Assembly: GCF_010730745.1 (NCBI RefSeq)
Contig: NZ_AP022615.1
Location: forward strand, 1,364,001 to 1,428,000
Source of the DNA: Mycobacterium heidelbergense
GTDB lineage: Bacteria > Actinomycetota > Actinomycetes > Mycobacteriales > Mycobacteriaceae
Reading direction: 5' to 3'
DNA length: 64,000 nt
Positions 39,887-47,837 of the stretch are shown piece after piece (the stretch's first letter is position 1; every line of letters starts with the position of its first letter). The translations under genes were made by a program, and so were the position numbers. The notes under the pieces were generated by a model that saw only the letters and a list, made by a program, of their open reading frames with translations, was not told where the DNA came from and did no database searches.

Positions 39887-41269
39887 CTAGAAAAGCAGCT
39901 GCGCGACGGCGTAGATGACCAGCCCGGCCAGCGCGCCCACCACGGTGCCGTTGATCCGGATGAACTGCAGGTCACGGCCCACGTGCAGCTCGATGCGCCG
40001 GCTGGCCTCCTCGGCGTCCCAGCGCTCGATCGTGTCGGTGATGATCGCGGTGATCTCCACCCCGTACTGGGACACCAGGTGCTGGGCCGCCCGCACGATC
40101 CAGTTGTCGACCTTGTCGCGCAGGTCGGCGTCGTCGCGCAGCGACTCCCCGATGCGGACCACGGTGTCGGCGATGCGCGTCCGCAGCGTGCTGGACGGGT
40201 CGTCGACCCCCTCGAGCACGAGCCGCTTGAGCGTCTTCCACGCCGTCGCGGCGGCGTTGGCGATCTCGTCGCGCGCCATCAGCTGTTCCTTGACCGCGTC
40301 GGCGCGCGCGATCGTGTCCGGGTCGTTCTGCAGGTCGTCGGCGAACTCGAACAGGAAGCGCGTGGCCGAACGGCGCAATTCGTGGTCGGGGTTGCGGCGG
40401 ACCTTGTCGGTGAAGTCCATCAGCTCCCGGTGGATGCGGTCGCCGACGAGGTGGTCGATGAAGCGGGGCGACCAGCTCGGCGAGTCGCGCTCGACCACCC
40501 GCTGGATGACCTCCCCGGCGTTCAGGGACCACTGGAACGCCCGGTCGGCCAGCAGCTGGATCAGCGCCTCCTGGCGGTTCTCGGCCAGCAGCGTCGACAG
40601 CACGCGGCCCACCGGCGGACCCCATTGCGGCTCGGCGATGCGGCGCACGATCATCCGATCGATCACCTGCTGGATCTCCTCGTCGCGCAGCAGCTCCACC
40701 AGCACCCGCAGCACCGTCGCCGCCTCGCCGGCCACCCGCTCGGCGTGCGCGGCCTCCGACAGCCACTTACCGAGCCGGCCGGACACCTGCGCGTCCCGCA
40801 GCTTGGTCTCCACCACCGGCGGCGACAGGAAGTTTTCCCGCACGAACGCTCCCAGCCCCTCCCCGAGCTGGTCCTTCTTGCGCTTGATGATCGCCGTGTG
40901 CGGGATCGGGATGCCCAGCGGGTGCTTGAACAGCGCGGTCACCGCGAACCAGTCGGCCAGGGCGCCCACCATGCCGGCCTCGGCGGCCGCGCCGACGTAG
41001 CCGACCCACGCGCCCGTGCCGGCGTGACCCTGCGCCCACCGGCAGGCGAGGAACACGCCGGTGGCACCGACCAGAAAGCCCAGCGCCACCATCTTCATCC
41101 GGCGCAGCGCCGCCCGCCGCTCGGCGTCGGCCTGCGGATCGGCCCCGGCGAAGGACTCCGCCAGGGACGTCCGGGCCTGCCGGGCGCCGGTCGACGGCCC
41201 GATCAACTCCAGCCTCGCCGCCGGCGATCCCGGTGCTTCGCCTCCGTGTGAGGCCCGGTGTGCCACCAC
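39887..41269 (-). CDS. DUF445 membrane protein (Rv0473-like)
   Basis: Protein of 460 residues. A first membrane helix (MVALGFLVGATGVFLACRWA) and a second segment VGALADWFAVTALFKHPLGI with the DUF445 hallmark, then a long helical cytoplasmic or periplasmic domain with repeated amphipathic helices (RTRIADTVVRIGESLRDDAD), and a C-terminal helix INGTVVGALAGLVIYAVAQL. YheB/DUF445 proteins have no known activity. The XRE regulator lies downstream; the divergent madR is 133 nt away. Confidence 0.85.
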   Translation of the reverse strand: MVAHRASHGGEAPGSPAARLELIGPSTGARQARTSLAESFAGADPQADAERRAALRRMKMVALGFLVGATGVFLACRWAQGHAGTGAWVGYVGAAAEAGMVGALADWFAVTALFKHPLGIPIPHTAIIKRKKDQLGEGLGAFVRENFLSPPVVETKLRDAQVSGRLGKWLSEAAHAERVAGEAATVLRVLVELLRDEEIQQVIDRMIVRRIAEPQWGPPVGRVLSTLLAENRQEALIQLLADRAFQWSLNAGEVIQRVVERDSPSWSPRFIDHLVGDRIHRELMDFTDKVRRNPDHELRRSATRFLFEFADDLQNDPDTIARADAVKEQLMARDEIANAAATAWKTLKRLVLEGVDDPSSTLRTRIADTVVRIGESLRDDADLRDKVDNWIVRAAQHLVSQYGVEITAIITDTIERWDAEEASRRIELHVGRDLQFIRINGTVVGALAGLVIYAVAQLLF

Positions 41270-41402
41270 ACCATCATGTATCGCCGCGGGCGGTTAGTGT
41301 TACCGCCCTGCTTGAGCGGCCCACACACACGCGGGCCATCCGCCAAAAGAGCACCCGCAAGCCGTAGTATCGGGAGCGTCTGATGAGTGGGAAGCGGCGA
41401 CA

Positions 41403-42104
41403 GTGGCAGAGCGGATCCCGGCTGTGACCGTGAAGACGGACGGCCGCAAGCGGCGCTGGCACCAACACAAGGTGGAGCGCCGTAACGAGCTGGTTGACGG
41501 CACGATCGATGCGATTCGCCTGCACGGCCGCTTCCTGAGCATGGACGAAATCGCCGCGGAGATCGGCGTTTCCAAGACCGTGCTCTACCGCTACTTTGAG
41601 GACAAGAACGACCTGACCACCGCGGTGATGATGCGCTTTACCCAGACCACGCTGATCCCCAACATGGCGGGGGCGCTGTCGTCCAACCTGGACGGCTTCG
41701 ACCTGACCCGCGAGGTCATCCGGGTGTACGTCGAAACCGTGGCGAATGAACCGGAGCCGTATCGGTTCGTGATGTCCAACAGCTCTGCCAGCAAGAGCAA
41801 GGTGATCGCCGACTCCGAGCGCATCATCGCCCGCATGATCGCGGTGATGATGCGCCGCCGGATGCAACAGGTCGGGATGGACACCGGCGGGGCGGAGCCA
41901 TGGTCCTACCTGATCGTCGGCGGCGTGCAGCTGGCCACCCACTCCTGGATGTCCGACCCGCGGATGAGCCGCGACGAGCTGATCGACTACCTGACCATGC
42001 TGAGCTGGAGCGCGATCTGCGGGATCGCCGAGGCGGGCGGGTCGCTGGAGAAGTTCCGCGAGCAGCCGCATCCCTCGCCGATCGTGCCGCCGCGAGAGCC
42101 ATGA
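41403..42104 (+). CDS. madR: TetR-family regulator MadR
   Basis: TetR/AcrR-type repressor of 233 residues. A basic N-terminal arm (TDGRKRRWHQHKVERRNELV) leads to the helix-turn-helix FLSMDEIAAEIGVSKTVLYRY and FEDKNDLTTAVMMRF. The remainder is the helical ligand domain. The position corresponds to Rv0472c, described as MadR, which controls the acyl desaturase genes of mycolate synthesis in response to acyl-CoA. GTG start at 41403. It stands 13 nt before the UbiA gene and thus probably shares its transcript. Confidence 0.86.
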   Translation: MAERIPAVTVKTDGRKRRWHQHKVERRNELVDGTIDAIRLHGRFLSMDEIAAEIGVSKTVLYRYFEDKNDLTTAVMMRFTQTTLIPNMAGALSSNLDGFDLTREVIRVYVETVANEPEPYRFVMSNSSASKSKVIADSERIIARMIAVMMRRRMQQVGMDTGGAEPWSYLIVGGVQLATHSWMSDPRMSRDELIDYLTMLSWSAICGIAEAGGSLEKFREQPHPSPIVPPREP

Positions 42105-42117
42105 GATCGCGGGTCCC

Positions 42118-43128
42118 GTGCCTGGCGTGAGCGTGGGCTCACGGCTGAGATCGTGGGCCTACGCGCTTCGCACCACCAACCCGCCGCCGGACGGGCCGGT
42201 CGACCTCGTCACGCGCTGGCTCGTGGTCACCCGCGCCGCGGTGCTGCCGATGACGCTGGTTTCCGGCCTGGTGGCCGCGTTGCTGGCGGTCGGCAAACCC
42301 GGGCTGGACTGGCGCTGGCTGGTCCTGGCCGTGCTGGGGATCACGCTGGCGCACACGGCCAACAACCTGATGAACGACCTCTACGACACCCGGGTCGGCA
42401 CCGACAGCGCCACCTATCCGCGCGCGCTGTACGCCCCCCATCCGGTGCTGTCCGGGCTGATCGGCCGCCGCACGCTGGGGCTGGCGATCCTGGCGGTCAA
42501 CGTCGCCGACCTGGCGATCCTGGTCGTGCTGGCGTGGGCGCGCGGGTGGCCCGTGGTGGCCTTCGCGGTCGGCGGGTTCGCCCTGAGCGTCGCCTACACG
42601 GCGCCGCCGCTGCGGCTGAAGAAACGCGGCCTCGGCGAACCCGACGTCTTCGTCGTGTGGGGTCCGCTGATGGTGTGCGGCACGTACTACTCCGCGGTCG
42701 GCGCGGTCGGCTGGGACGTGGTGCTGGCGTCGCCGCCCTATGGCCTGCTGTGCACGACGGTGCTGATGGGCAAGCACATCGACAAGATCCCGTACGACGA
42801 ACCCCTCGGGATACGGACGCTGCCGGTGCTGCTCGGCGAGGCGCGCGCCCGCGCGGTGACGCTGGCCATGATGGTCGGCTTCTACGTGCTGGTCGCCGTC
42901 GCGGTCGCGGTGGGCGCGATGCCCTGGCCGGCGCTGCTCGTCGTCTTTGCGCTGCCGCGGCTGGCGAAGGTCTGGCCATACTTCCGTCGCCCGAAACCCG
43001 ACGAGCCGCCACCGAAATTTCCGGTGTGGCCGCTGTGGTACGCGGCGCTGGCCTGGGTACACGTGCGTCAGGCGGGGGCGCTGCTGGTCGTGGGCCTCGC
43101 GATCGGCGCCGCGCTGCGCATTTTGTGA
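42118..43128 (+). CDS. UbiA-family prenyltransferase (MenA-like)
   Basis: Polytopic protein of 336 residues from the UbiA superfamily. The first Asp-rich motif is NNLMNDLYDTRVGTD (NDxxDxxxD) and the second DKIPYDEPLGIRTLPVLLGE (DxxxD), both expected to bind prenyl diphosphate through Mg2+. Nine or so hydrophobic helices are visible. It should prenylate an aromatic or other acceptor in the membrane. The menaquinone enzyme MenA is encoded elsewhere in mycobacteria, so this is an additional UbiA member; as I recall it is absent from this place in M. tuberculosis (Rv0471c/Rv0470A). GTG 42118 or 42127 may start it. It lies between madR and pcaA. Confidence 0.83.
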   Translation: MPGVSVGSRLRSWAYALRTTNPPPDGPVDLVTRWLVVTRAAVLPMTLVSGLVAALLAVGKPGLDWRWLVLAVLGITLAHTANNLMNDLYDTRVGTDSATYPRALYAPHPVLSGLIGRRTLGLAILAVNVADLAILVVLAWARGWPVVAFAVGGFALSVAYTAPPLRLKKRGLGEPDVFVVWGPLMVCGTYYSAVGAVGWDVVLASPPYGLLCTTVLMGKHIDKIPYDEPLGIRTLPVLLGEARARAVTLAMMVGFYVLVAVAVAVGAMPWPALLVVFALPRLAKVWPYFRRPKPDEPPPKFPVWPLWYAALAWVHVRQAGALLVVGLAIGAALRIL

Positions 43129-43277
43129 ATCCCGCCAGTCGTGTGACCCGAATCCCGCCCGGCAGGGCGATTTGAACCGCCCGAACGGCTAGCATGCAGG
43201 GAGCATCGGGGGCAGACGAGGATGCGCCGTTTGCCGACGCGTCTATGCCTCCGAGACAAAGAAAGGCTCTCATCGTT

Positions 43278-44141
43278 ATGGCCGTGCAGCTGACGCCGCA
43301 TTTTGGAAACGTGCAAGCCCATTACGATCTGTCCGACGACTTCTTTCGGCTGTTCCTGGACCCCACCCAGACCTACAGCTGCGCCTACTTCGAGCGCGAC
43401 GACATGACGCTGGAGGAGGCGCAGCTCGCCAAGATCGACCTGGCGCTGGGCAAGTTGCGCCTTGAGCCGGGCATGACGCTGCTGGACATCGGCTGCGGCT
43501 GGGGCGCCACCATGGCACGCGCCATCGAGAAATACGACGTCAACGTCGTCGGGCTGACGCTGTCCGAGAACCAGGCCGCCCATGTCCAGAAAATGTTCGA
43601 CCAGATGGACTCCCCGCGCACCAGGCAGGTGCTGCTGGAGGGCTGGGAGAAGTTCCACGAACCGGTCGACCGGGTCGTGTCGATCGGTGCCTTTGAGCAC
43701 TTCGGCCGCCAGCGCTGGGGCCGCTTCTTCAAGATGGCCCACCAGGTGCTGCCGGTCGATGGCGTGATGCTGCTGCACACCATCTCGCGTCCCACCTTCA
43801 AAGACGCCCGGGCGCGGGGCAGGCCGCTGACCCACGAAATCGTTCACTTCACCCAATTCATCCTGGCCGAGATCTTCCCCGGCGGCTGGCTGCCGACGAT
43901 CCCGTCGGTCGACGAGCACGCGTCCGCGGCCGGCTTCAAGGTGGCTCGGATCCAGTCGTTGCAACTGCACTACGCCAAAACCCTGGACCTGTGGGCTGGC
44001 GCGCTCGAGGCCAACAGGGAAACGGCCGTCGCGATCCAGTCCGAAGAGGTCTACGAGCGGTACATGAAGTACCTCACCGGCTGCGCCAAGCTGTTTCGCC
44101 AGGGATACACCGACGTCAATCAGTTCACCTTGGAAAAGTAG
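43278..44141 (+). CDS. pcaA: Cyclopropane mycolic acid synthase PcaA
   Basis: SAM-dependent methyltransferase of 287 residues that makes the proximal cis-cyclopropane of alpha-mycolates. It starts MAVQLTPHFGNVQAHYDLSD, exactly the family N-terminus, and has YSCAYFERDDMTLEEAQ, LLDIGCGWGA (68-77), LTLSENQAAHVQ and VSIGAFEHFGRQRWGRFF. Upstream in-frame starts (43194) are rejected by comparison with UmaA and Rv0470c. The segment DSPRTRQV shows the ancestral form of the loop that carries the insertion in CmaA2 of this window. Convergent with umaA. Confidence 0.94.
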   Translation: MAVQLTPHFGNVQAHYDLSDDFFRLFLDPTQTYSCAYFERDDMTLEEAQLAKIDLALGKLRLEPGMTLLDIGCGWGATMARAIEKYDVNVVGLTLSENQAAHVQKMFDQMDSPRTRQVLLEGWEKFHEPVDRVVSIGAFEHFGRQRWGRFFKMAHQVLPVDGVMLLHTISRPTFKDARARGRPLTHEIVHFTQFILAEIFPGGWLPTIPSVDEHASAAGFKVARIQSLQLHYAKTLDLWAGALEANRETAVAIQSEEVYERYMKYLTGCAKLFRQGYTDVNQFTLEK

Positions 44142-44158
44142 GGCCGCGGCCGCTACTT
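44136..44158. terminator. Symmetric hairpin between pcaA and umaA stops
   Basis: AAGTAG (44136-44141) pairs with CTACTT (44153-44158) around the self-complementary GGCCGCGGCC (44142-44151). Both arms contain the TAG stop codons of the two convergent genes. It fits a shared bidirectional terminator without U-tract. Confidence 0.6.
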
Positions 44159-45013
44159 CGTCAGCGTGAACTGCCCCACGTCGGTGATCCCTTTGCGGAA
44201 GAAGTTCTCGCACCCGGTCAGATAGTGCATGTAGCGGTCGTAGACCTCTTCGGACTGGATCGCGATGGCCTTTTCTCTATTGGCCTCTAAATTGGTCGCC
44301 CACATGTGCAGCGTCCGCTCGTAATGCTCGCGCAGCAATTGCACTCTTTCGACCGAGAACCCGGCCGGCTGCGCGAACTTGACGATGTCCTCCTGCGCCG
44401 GCAACTGTCCGCCCGGGAAAATCACCGTGCCGATGAACTTCGCGAATCGCACATCGTTCATCGTCAGCGTGACGCCGCGCGCGGGCATCTCCTGCCATTG
44501 ATACGTCAAAATCGTGTGCAACAACATCCGGCCGTCGTCGGGAAGGATGTCATAGGCGCGCTGGAAGAACGCGGGCCAACGTTCCGCCTTGAACGCTTCG
44601 AAGGCGCCGATCGAGACGATGCGGTCCACCTTGTCGTCGAACTCTTCCCAGCCCTGCAACCGGATCTCGACGTTGCGCTGGGTCGGCATCCCGGCCAGTT
44701 TGGCCTTGCTGTACTCGAACTGATTGCGGCTGAGCGTGATGCCGATGACGTTGACGTCGAATTTCGTGATCGCCCGCACCAGCGCCCCACCCCAGCCGCA
44801 ACCGATGTCGAGCAGCGTCATCCCGGGCTCGAGGTTCAGCTTGCCGAGCGCCAGGTCGAACTTCGCGTTCTGGGCTTCTTCGAGGGTCATGTCGTCCCGC
44901 TCGAAGTATGCGCAGGTGTAACCCATCGTTGGGTCTAGGAACAGCGCGAAGAACTCGTCTGAGACGTCATAGATGGATTGCGACTCTTCGTAATAGGGCC
45001 TCAACTTGGCCAT
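44153..45013 (-). CDS. umaA: Mycolic acid methyltransferase UmaA
   Basis: Paralogue of PcaA and CmaA2, 286 residues, the length of Rv0469. MAKLRPYYEESQSIYDVSD opens the protein, followed by YTCAYFERDDMTLEEAQ, LLDIGCGWGG, GITLSRNQFEYSKAKLAG and VSIGAFEAFKAERW. The His of the usual FEHF is replaced: the motif reads FEAF, a change also expected in UmaA and relevant to its weak or different activity. ATG 45013 is used although the same frame runs on upstream. fadB2 lies 86 nt upstream on the same strand. Confidence 0.92.
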   Translation of the reverse strand: MAKLRPYYEESQSIYDVSDEFFALFLDPTMGYTCAYFERDDMTLEEAQNAKFDLALGKLNLEPGMTLLDIGCGWGGALVRAITKFDVNVIGITLSRNQFEYSKAKLAGMPTQRNVEIRLQGWEEFDDKVDRIVSIGAFEAFKAERWPAFFQRAYDILPDDGRMLLHTILTYQWQEMPARGVTLTMNDVRFAKFIGTVIFPGGQLPAQEDIVKFAQPAGFSVERVQLLREHYERTLHMWATNLEANREKAIAIQSEEVYDRYMHYLTGCENFFRKGITDVGQFTLTK

Positions 45014-45099
45014 GCGCGGTGGACACCTCTCGTCTGATGAATGCCGAGCGATGATAACCGATCGGCGGCGGCCGGCGTGCACTGCGACGCCCAATCGGA

Positions 45100-45963
45100 T
45101 CAGTAAGCGTAGAAACCGTGACCCGATTTCTTGCCCAGCCGACCCGCCTCGACCATGCGGAGCAGCAGCGGCGGCGGGCCATACTGCGGGTCCTTGAATT
45201 CCTCGAACATTTTGTCCGCGATCAGCTTCAGGGTGTCCAGGCCGACAAGGTCGGACAGCCGCAGCGGGCCCATGGGGTGCGACAGCCCGGCGACGACGGC
45301 CTTGTCGACGTCTTCGACGGTGGCAAAACCGGCCTCGACCATCCGGATCGCCGACAGCAAATAGGGCACCAGCAGCGCGTTCACCACGAAGCCGGACCGG
45401 TCCGAGCAGCGCACCACCTGTTTGCCCAGGACCGCGCCGGCGAACTCCTCGGTGCGCGCGGCGGCGGCCTCGTCGGTGACCAGCGTGCTGACCAACTCGA
45501 CCAGCGGCAACACCGGGACCGGGTTGAAGAAGTGCAGGCCCAGCACGCGCTGCGGGTTCTTGGTGGCCGCGGCGACCTTCATGATCGGAATGCTGGAGGT
45601 GTTCGACGCCAGCACCGCGTCGGGATCGGTGATCACCCGGTCCAGTTCGGCGAAGACCTGAGCCTTGACGGCCTCGTCCTCGACGATGGCCTCGATCACC
45701 AGCTGCCGGTCGGCCAGGTCTTTCAGGTCGGTGGTGAACGTCAACTTGCTCAGCGCGCGGTCGCGCTCCCGCTCGGTCACCTTGCCCGCGGAAACGCCGC
45801 GCTCCAAGGACTTCACGATGCGGTTGCGCCCGGCCGTGATCAGCGCCTCGGTCGGCTCGTACACCGTCACGTCCACGCCGGCGCGGACGGAAACCTCGGC
45901 GATGCCGGAGCCCATCTGCCCGGCCCCGACAACCCCAACCCGGTGGATCGCTGCGTCGCTCAC
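45100..45963 (-). CDS. fadB2: 3-hydroxybutyryl-CoA dehydrogenase
   Basis: NAD(P)-dependent dehydrogenase of short 3-hydroxyacyl-CoA, 287 residues. VGVVGAGQMGSGIAEVSVRA is the dinucleotide-binding loop, LASNTSSIPIMKVAAAT and LGLHFFNPVPVLPLVELV hold the catalytic Ser/His region, and DLVGLDTLKLIADKMFEEF closes the C-terminal domain. Role in fatty-acid and cholesterol-derived short acyl-CoA metabolism. Ordinarily adjacent to icl; here an insertion sequence separates them, so a promoter must lie in or after the element. Confidence 0.95.
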   Translation of the reverse strand: MSDAAIHRVGVVGAGQMGSGIAEVSVRAGVDVTVYEPTEALITAGRNRIVKSLERGVSAGKVTERERDRALSKLTFTTDLKDLADRQLVIEAIVEDEAVKAQVFAELDRVITDPDAVLASNTSSIPIMKVAAATKNPQRVLGLHFFNPVPVLPLVELVSTLVTDEAAAARTEEFAGAVLGKQVVRCSDRSGFVVNALLVPYLLSAIRMVEAGFATVEDVDKAVVAGLSHPMGPLRLSDLVGLDTLKLIADKMFEEFKDPQYGPPPLLLRMVEAGRLGKKSGHGFYAY

Positions 45964-45999
45964 TTGTCGTTGTCTCCAGTCGCATTGTCATGCACCGCA

Positions 46000-46034
46000 A
46001 TAGGCCCCGCCCAGGTTGGCCGGGCGGGGCCTAT
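46000..46034. terminator. 13-bp GC-rich stem-loop upstream of fadB2
   Basis: ATAGGCCCCGCCC (46000-46012) and GGGCGGGGCCTAT (46022-46034) are perfect inverted copies with a 9-nt loop. No U-tract follows. It lies 36 nt upstream of fadB2 and probably terminated or attenuated transcription from icl before the insertion sequence arrived. Confidence 0.6.
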
Positions 46035-46051
46035 GCTGTCAACTTCTCCTT

Positions 46052-46090
46052 CTACCGCGAGCCCCTACCGCGAGCTCCTACCGCGAGCAG
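46052..46090. repeat. 13-bp tandem repeat, three copies
   Basis: CTACCGCGAG followed by CCC, CTC and CAG in three consecutive 13-bp units (46052, 46065, 46078). Non-coding, between the hairpin near fadB2 and the insertion sequence. Confidence 0.85.
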
Positions 46091-46149
46091 CTATCTGGGG
46101 GGCTGAGGCCCCGCCGTGGGGGATGAAAATTTGGTGGTGTCGTTCGGCG

Positions 46150-46386
46150 TGGCTAGGTGGTTGCTTGGCGTGCTGGCGGGGTTGACGCTGGAGGGGTGTT
46201 TCGGTGGATCCCGTTGCGTCTGTGTTGTCGTGAGCACGCCGAGCAGCTTGGGACGAAGGGTACCCCGTGGTTGTGCGGGGGCCGTGGTTTGTTGCCTGTG
46301 AGCACGCGAGTGAGACTCCTGTTTGTTTTCACTCTTCCCGGAACACGCTGATTAACAACAGGTTCTAGATGATGAGGTGATTGATC
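46150..46386 (+). ncRNA. Candidate IS110 bridge-RNA region
   Basis: IS110 recombinases use a structured RNA transcribed from the non-coding left end. This region is the right size and in the right place. It has local stems, for example CCCCG/CGGGG at 46263-46280, GAGTGA/TCACTC at about 46309-46334, and CCTGTT/AACAGG at about 46318-46362, plus the 10-bp direct repeat GTGAGCACGC at 46230 and 46298. The call rests on position; no folding was computed. Confidence 0.35.
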
Positions 46387-47678
46387 ATGGAGGTGGTCCA
46401 TCGGCGGTGTGCAGGCCTTGATGTTTCCAAGAAGGACGCCAAGGTCTGTGTCCGGGTTCAGGGTCAGGGTCGGCGCGCCACCACGACGACGGTGAGCACG
46501 TGGGTTCGACCACCAGCCAGATCCTGGCGTTGCGCGAGCATCTGCTGGCTGAGCAGGTCAGCTGTGTGGTGATCGAATCGACGTCGGATTATTGGAAGCC
46601 GTTTTACTACCTGCTTGAAGATGCGCTGCCGGTGATCTTGGCCAACGCTAAGGCGGTGCGTAATGTGCCTGGCCGCAAGACCGATGTCTCGGATGCGATG
46701 TGGCTGGCTGACCTGGGCGCACACGGGCTGGTACGCGCCTCGTTCGTGCCGCCGCAGCCGATTCGGGAGTTACGCGATCTGACGCGGGCGCGCACCATGA
46801 TCACCCGGGCGCGTACCAAGGAGATTCAGCGGCTAGAGAAACTGCTCGAAGACGCCGGGATCAAACTGTCGGCGGTGGCCTCTGACATCGTCGGGGTCTC
46901 CGGGCGGGCGATGCTCGAGGCGCTGATCGCCGGGCAGCGCGATCCGGCGGTGCTGGCTGATCTGGCCAAACAACGGCTGCGGGAGAAGATCCCCGCGCTC
47001 ACCGAGGCGCTGCGCGGGCGGTTTAACGACCATCACGCGTTCATGACGCGGTTGTATCTGGATCGCATCGACGCCCACGACGCCGACGTCGCCCGCCTAG
47101 ATGAACGCATCGAGGAGGCGATCCAACCCTTTCAAGCCATCCGGGAGTTACTCATGAGCATCCCGGGCTTTTCGACGATCGTGGCCGATGTGTTCATCGC
47201 CGAGACCGGCGCGGACATGAGCGTGTTTCCCACTGCGGCGCACCTGGCGTCGTGGGCTGGGGTGGTGCCCGGTTGCAACGAATCAGCGGGCCGGGTCAAA
47301 TCAGCGGCCACCCGAGCGGGCAACCGCTACCTCAAAGCCGCCCTCGGGGTCGCGGCCCTCTCGGCGGCCCGCAGCAAAGACACCTACTACAACGCCCGCT
47401 ACCGACGCATCGCCGGCAGCCGCCCACCCCAGCCAAAACGCAGGAACAGAACCAAAGCCCAGCACAGCTCACCAGCGGGCATGATCGCCCTGGTCGCCCT
47501 GGAACACAAGATGCTCACCGACGCCTACAACATGCTGATCAACGGCGCTTTCTACCGCGACCCCGGCCCCGGCTACTACACCCGCCACCACCCCAGCAAG
47601 ACCAAGGCCAACGCCATCAAGCAGCTCGAAGCCCTGGGATACAACGTCATCCTCGAACCACTCACCGAAGTCGCCTAA
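46387..47678 (+). pseudogene. IS110-family transposase interrupted by a frameshift
   Basis: Two overlapping frames make one transposase. The first, from ATG 46387, reads MEVVHRRCAGLDVSKKDAKV and continues to about VSTW near 46503. The second covers 46500-47678 and carries SQILALREHLLAEQ, VVIESTSDYWKPFYYLLED, LANAKAVRNVPGRKTDVSDA, LLMSIPGFSTIVADVFIAET and SWAGVVPGCNESAGR. One extra G in the run at 46502-46504 would join them into a protein of about 430 residues. The DEDD catalytic Asp of the first part (GLDVSK) is thus separated from the rest. A one-base deletion, a recoding site or a sequencing error would all explain it. Confidence 0.8.
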
Positions 47679-47837
47679 CACCAGGGGCCAGCGACTCACC
47701 CGCTTCGGGTCACCACATTTTCGAGTGAGACGCAGACTCGCATAAATCCGGCCGCCGGAATGCGATTCCGCGTCTGCTCGCGAGGGCCGGGAGGCCGGGC
47801 GGGCCGGGCGGCCTCAGGGCCTGCGGGCCTCAGGGCC

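Larger units (their letters stand above)
46135..47720 (+). mobile_element. IS110-family insertion sequence
   Basis: Element recognised from its transposase, which has the IS110 layout (N-terminal DEDD RuvC-like part, C-terminal Tnp20 part). IS110 elements lack terminal inverted repeats and clear target duplications, so the ends given are approximate. The long non-coding stretch before the transposase (about 46135-46386) is the typical left end; the right non-coding end is short. It separates icl from fadB2. The 423 nt between fadB2 and the transposase hold the hairpin, the 13-bp repeats and this left end, and no other gene. Confidence 0.75.

Noticed and set aside
46000..46387. Short frames before the IS110 transposase as a gene
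   Set aside because: They lack ribosome binding sites and similarity; the region is better explained as the element's non-coding left end.
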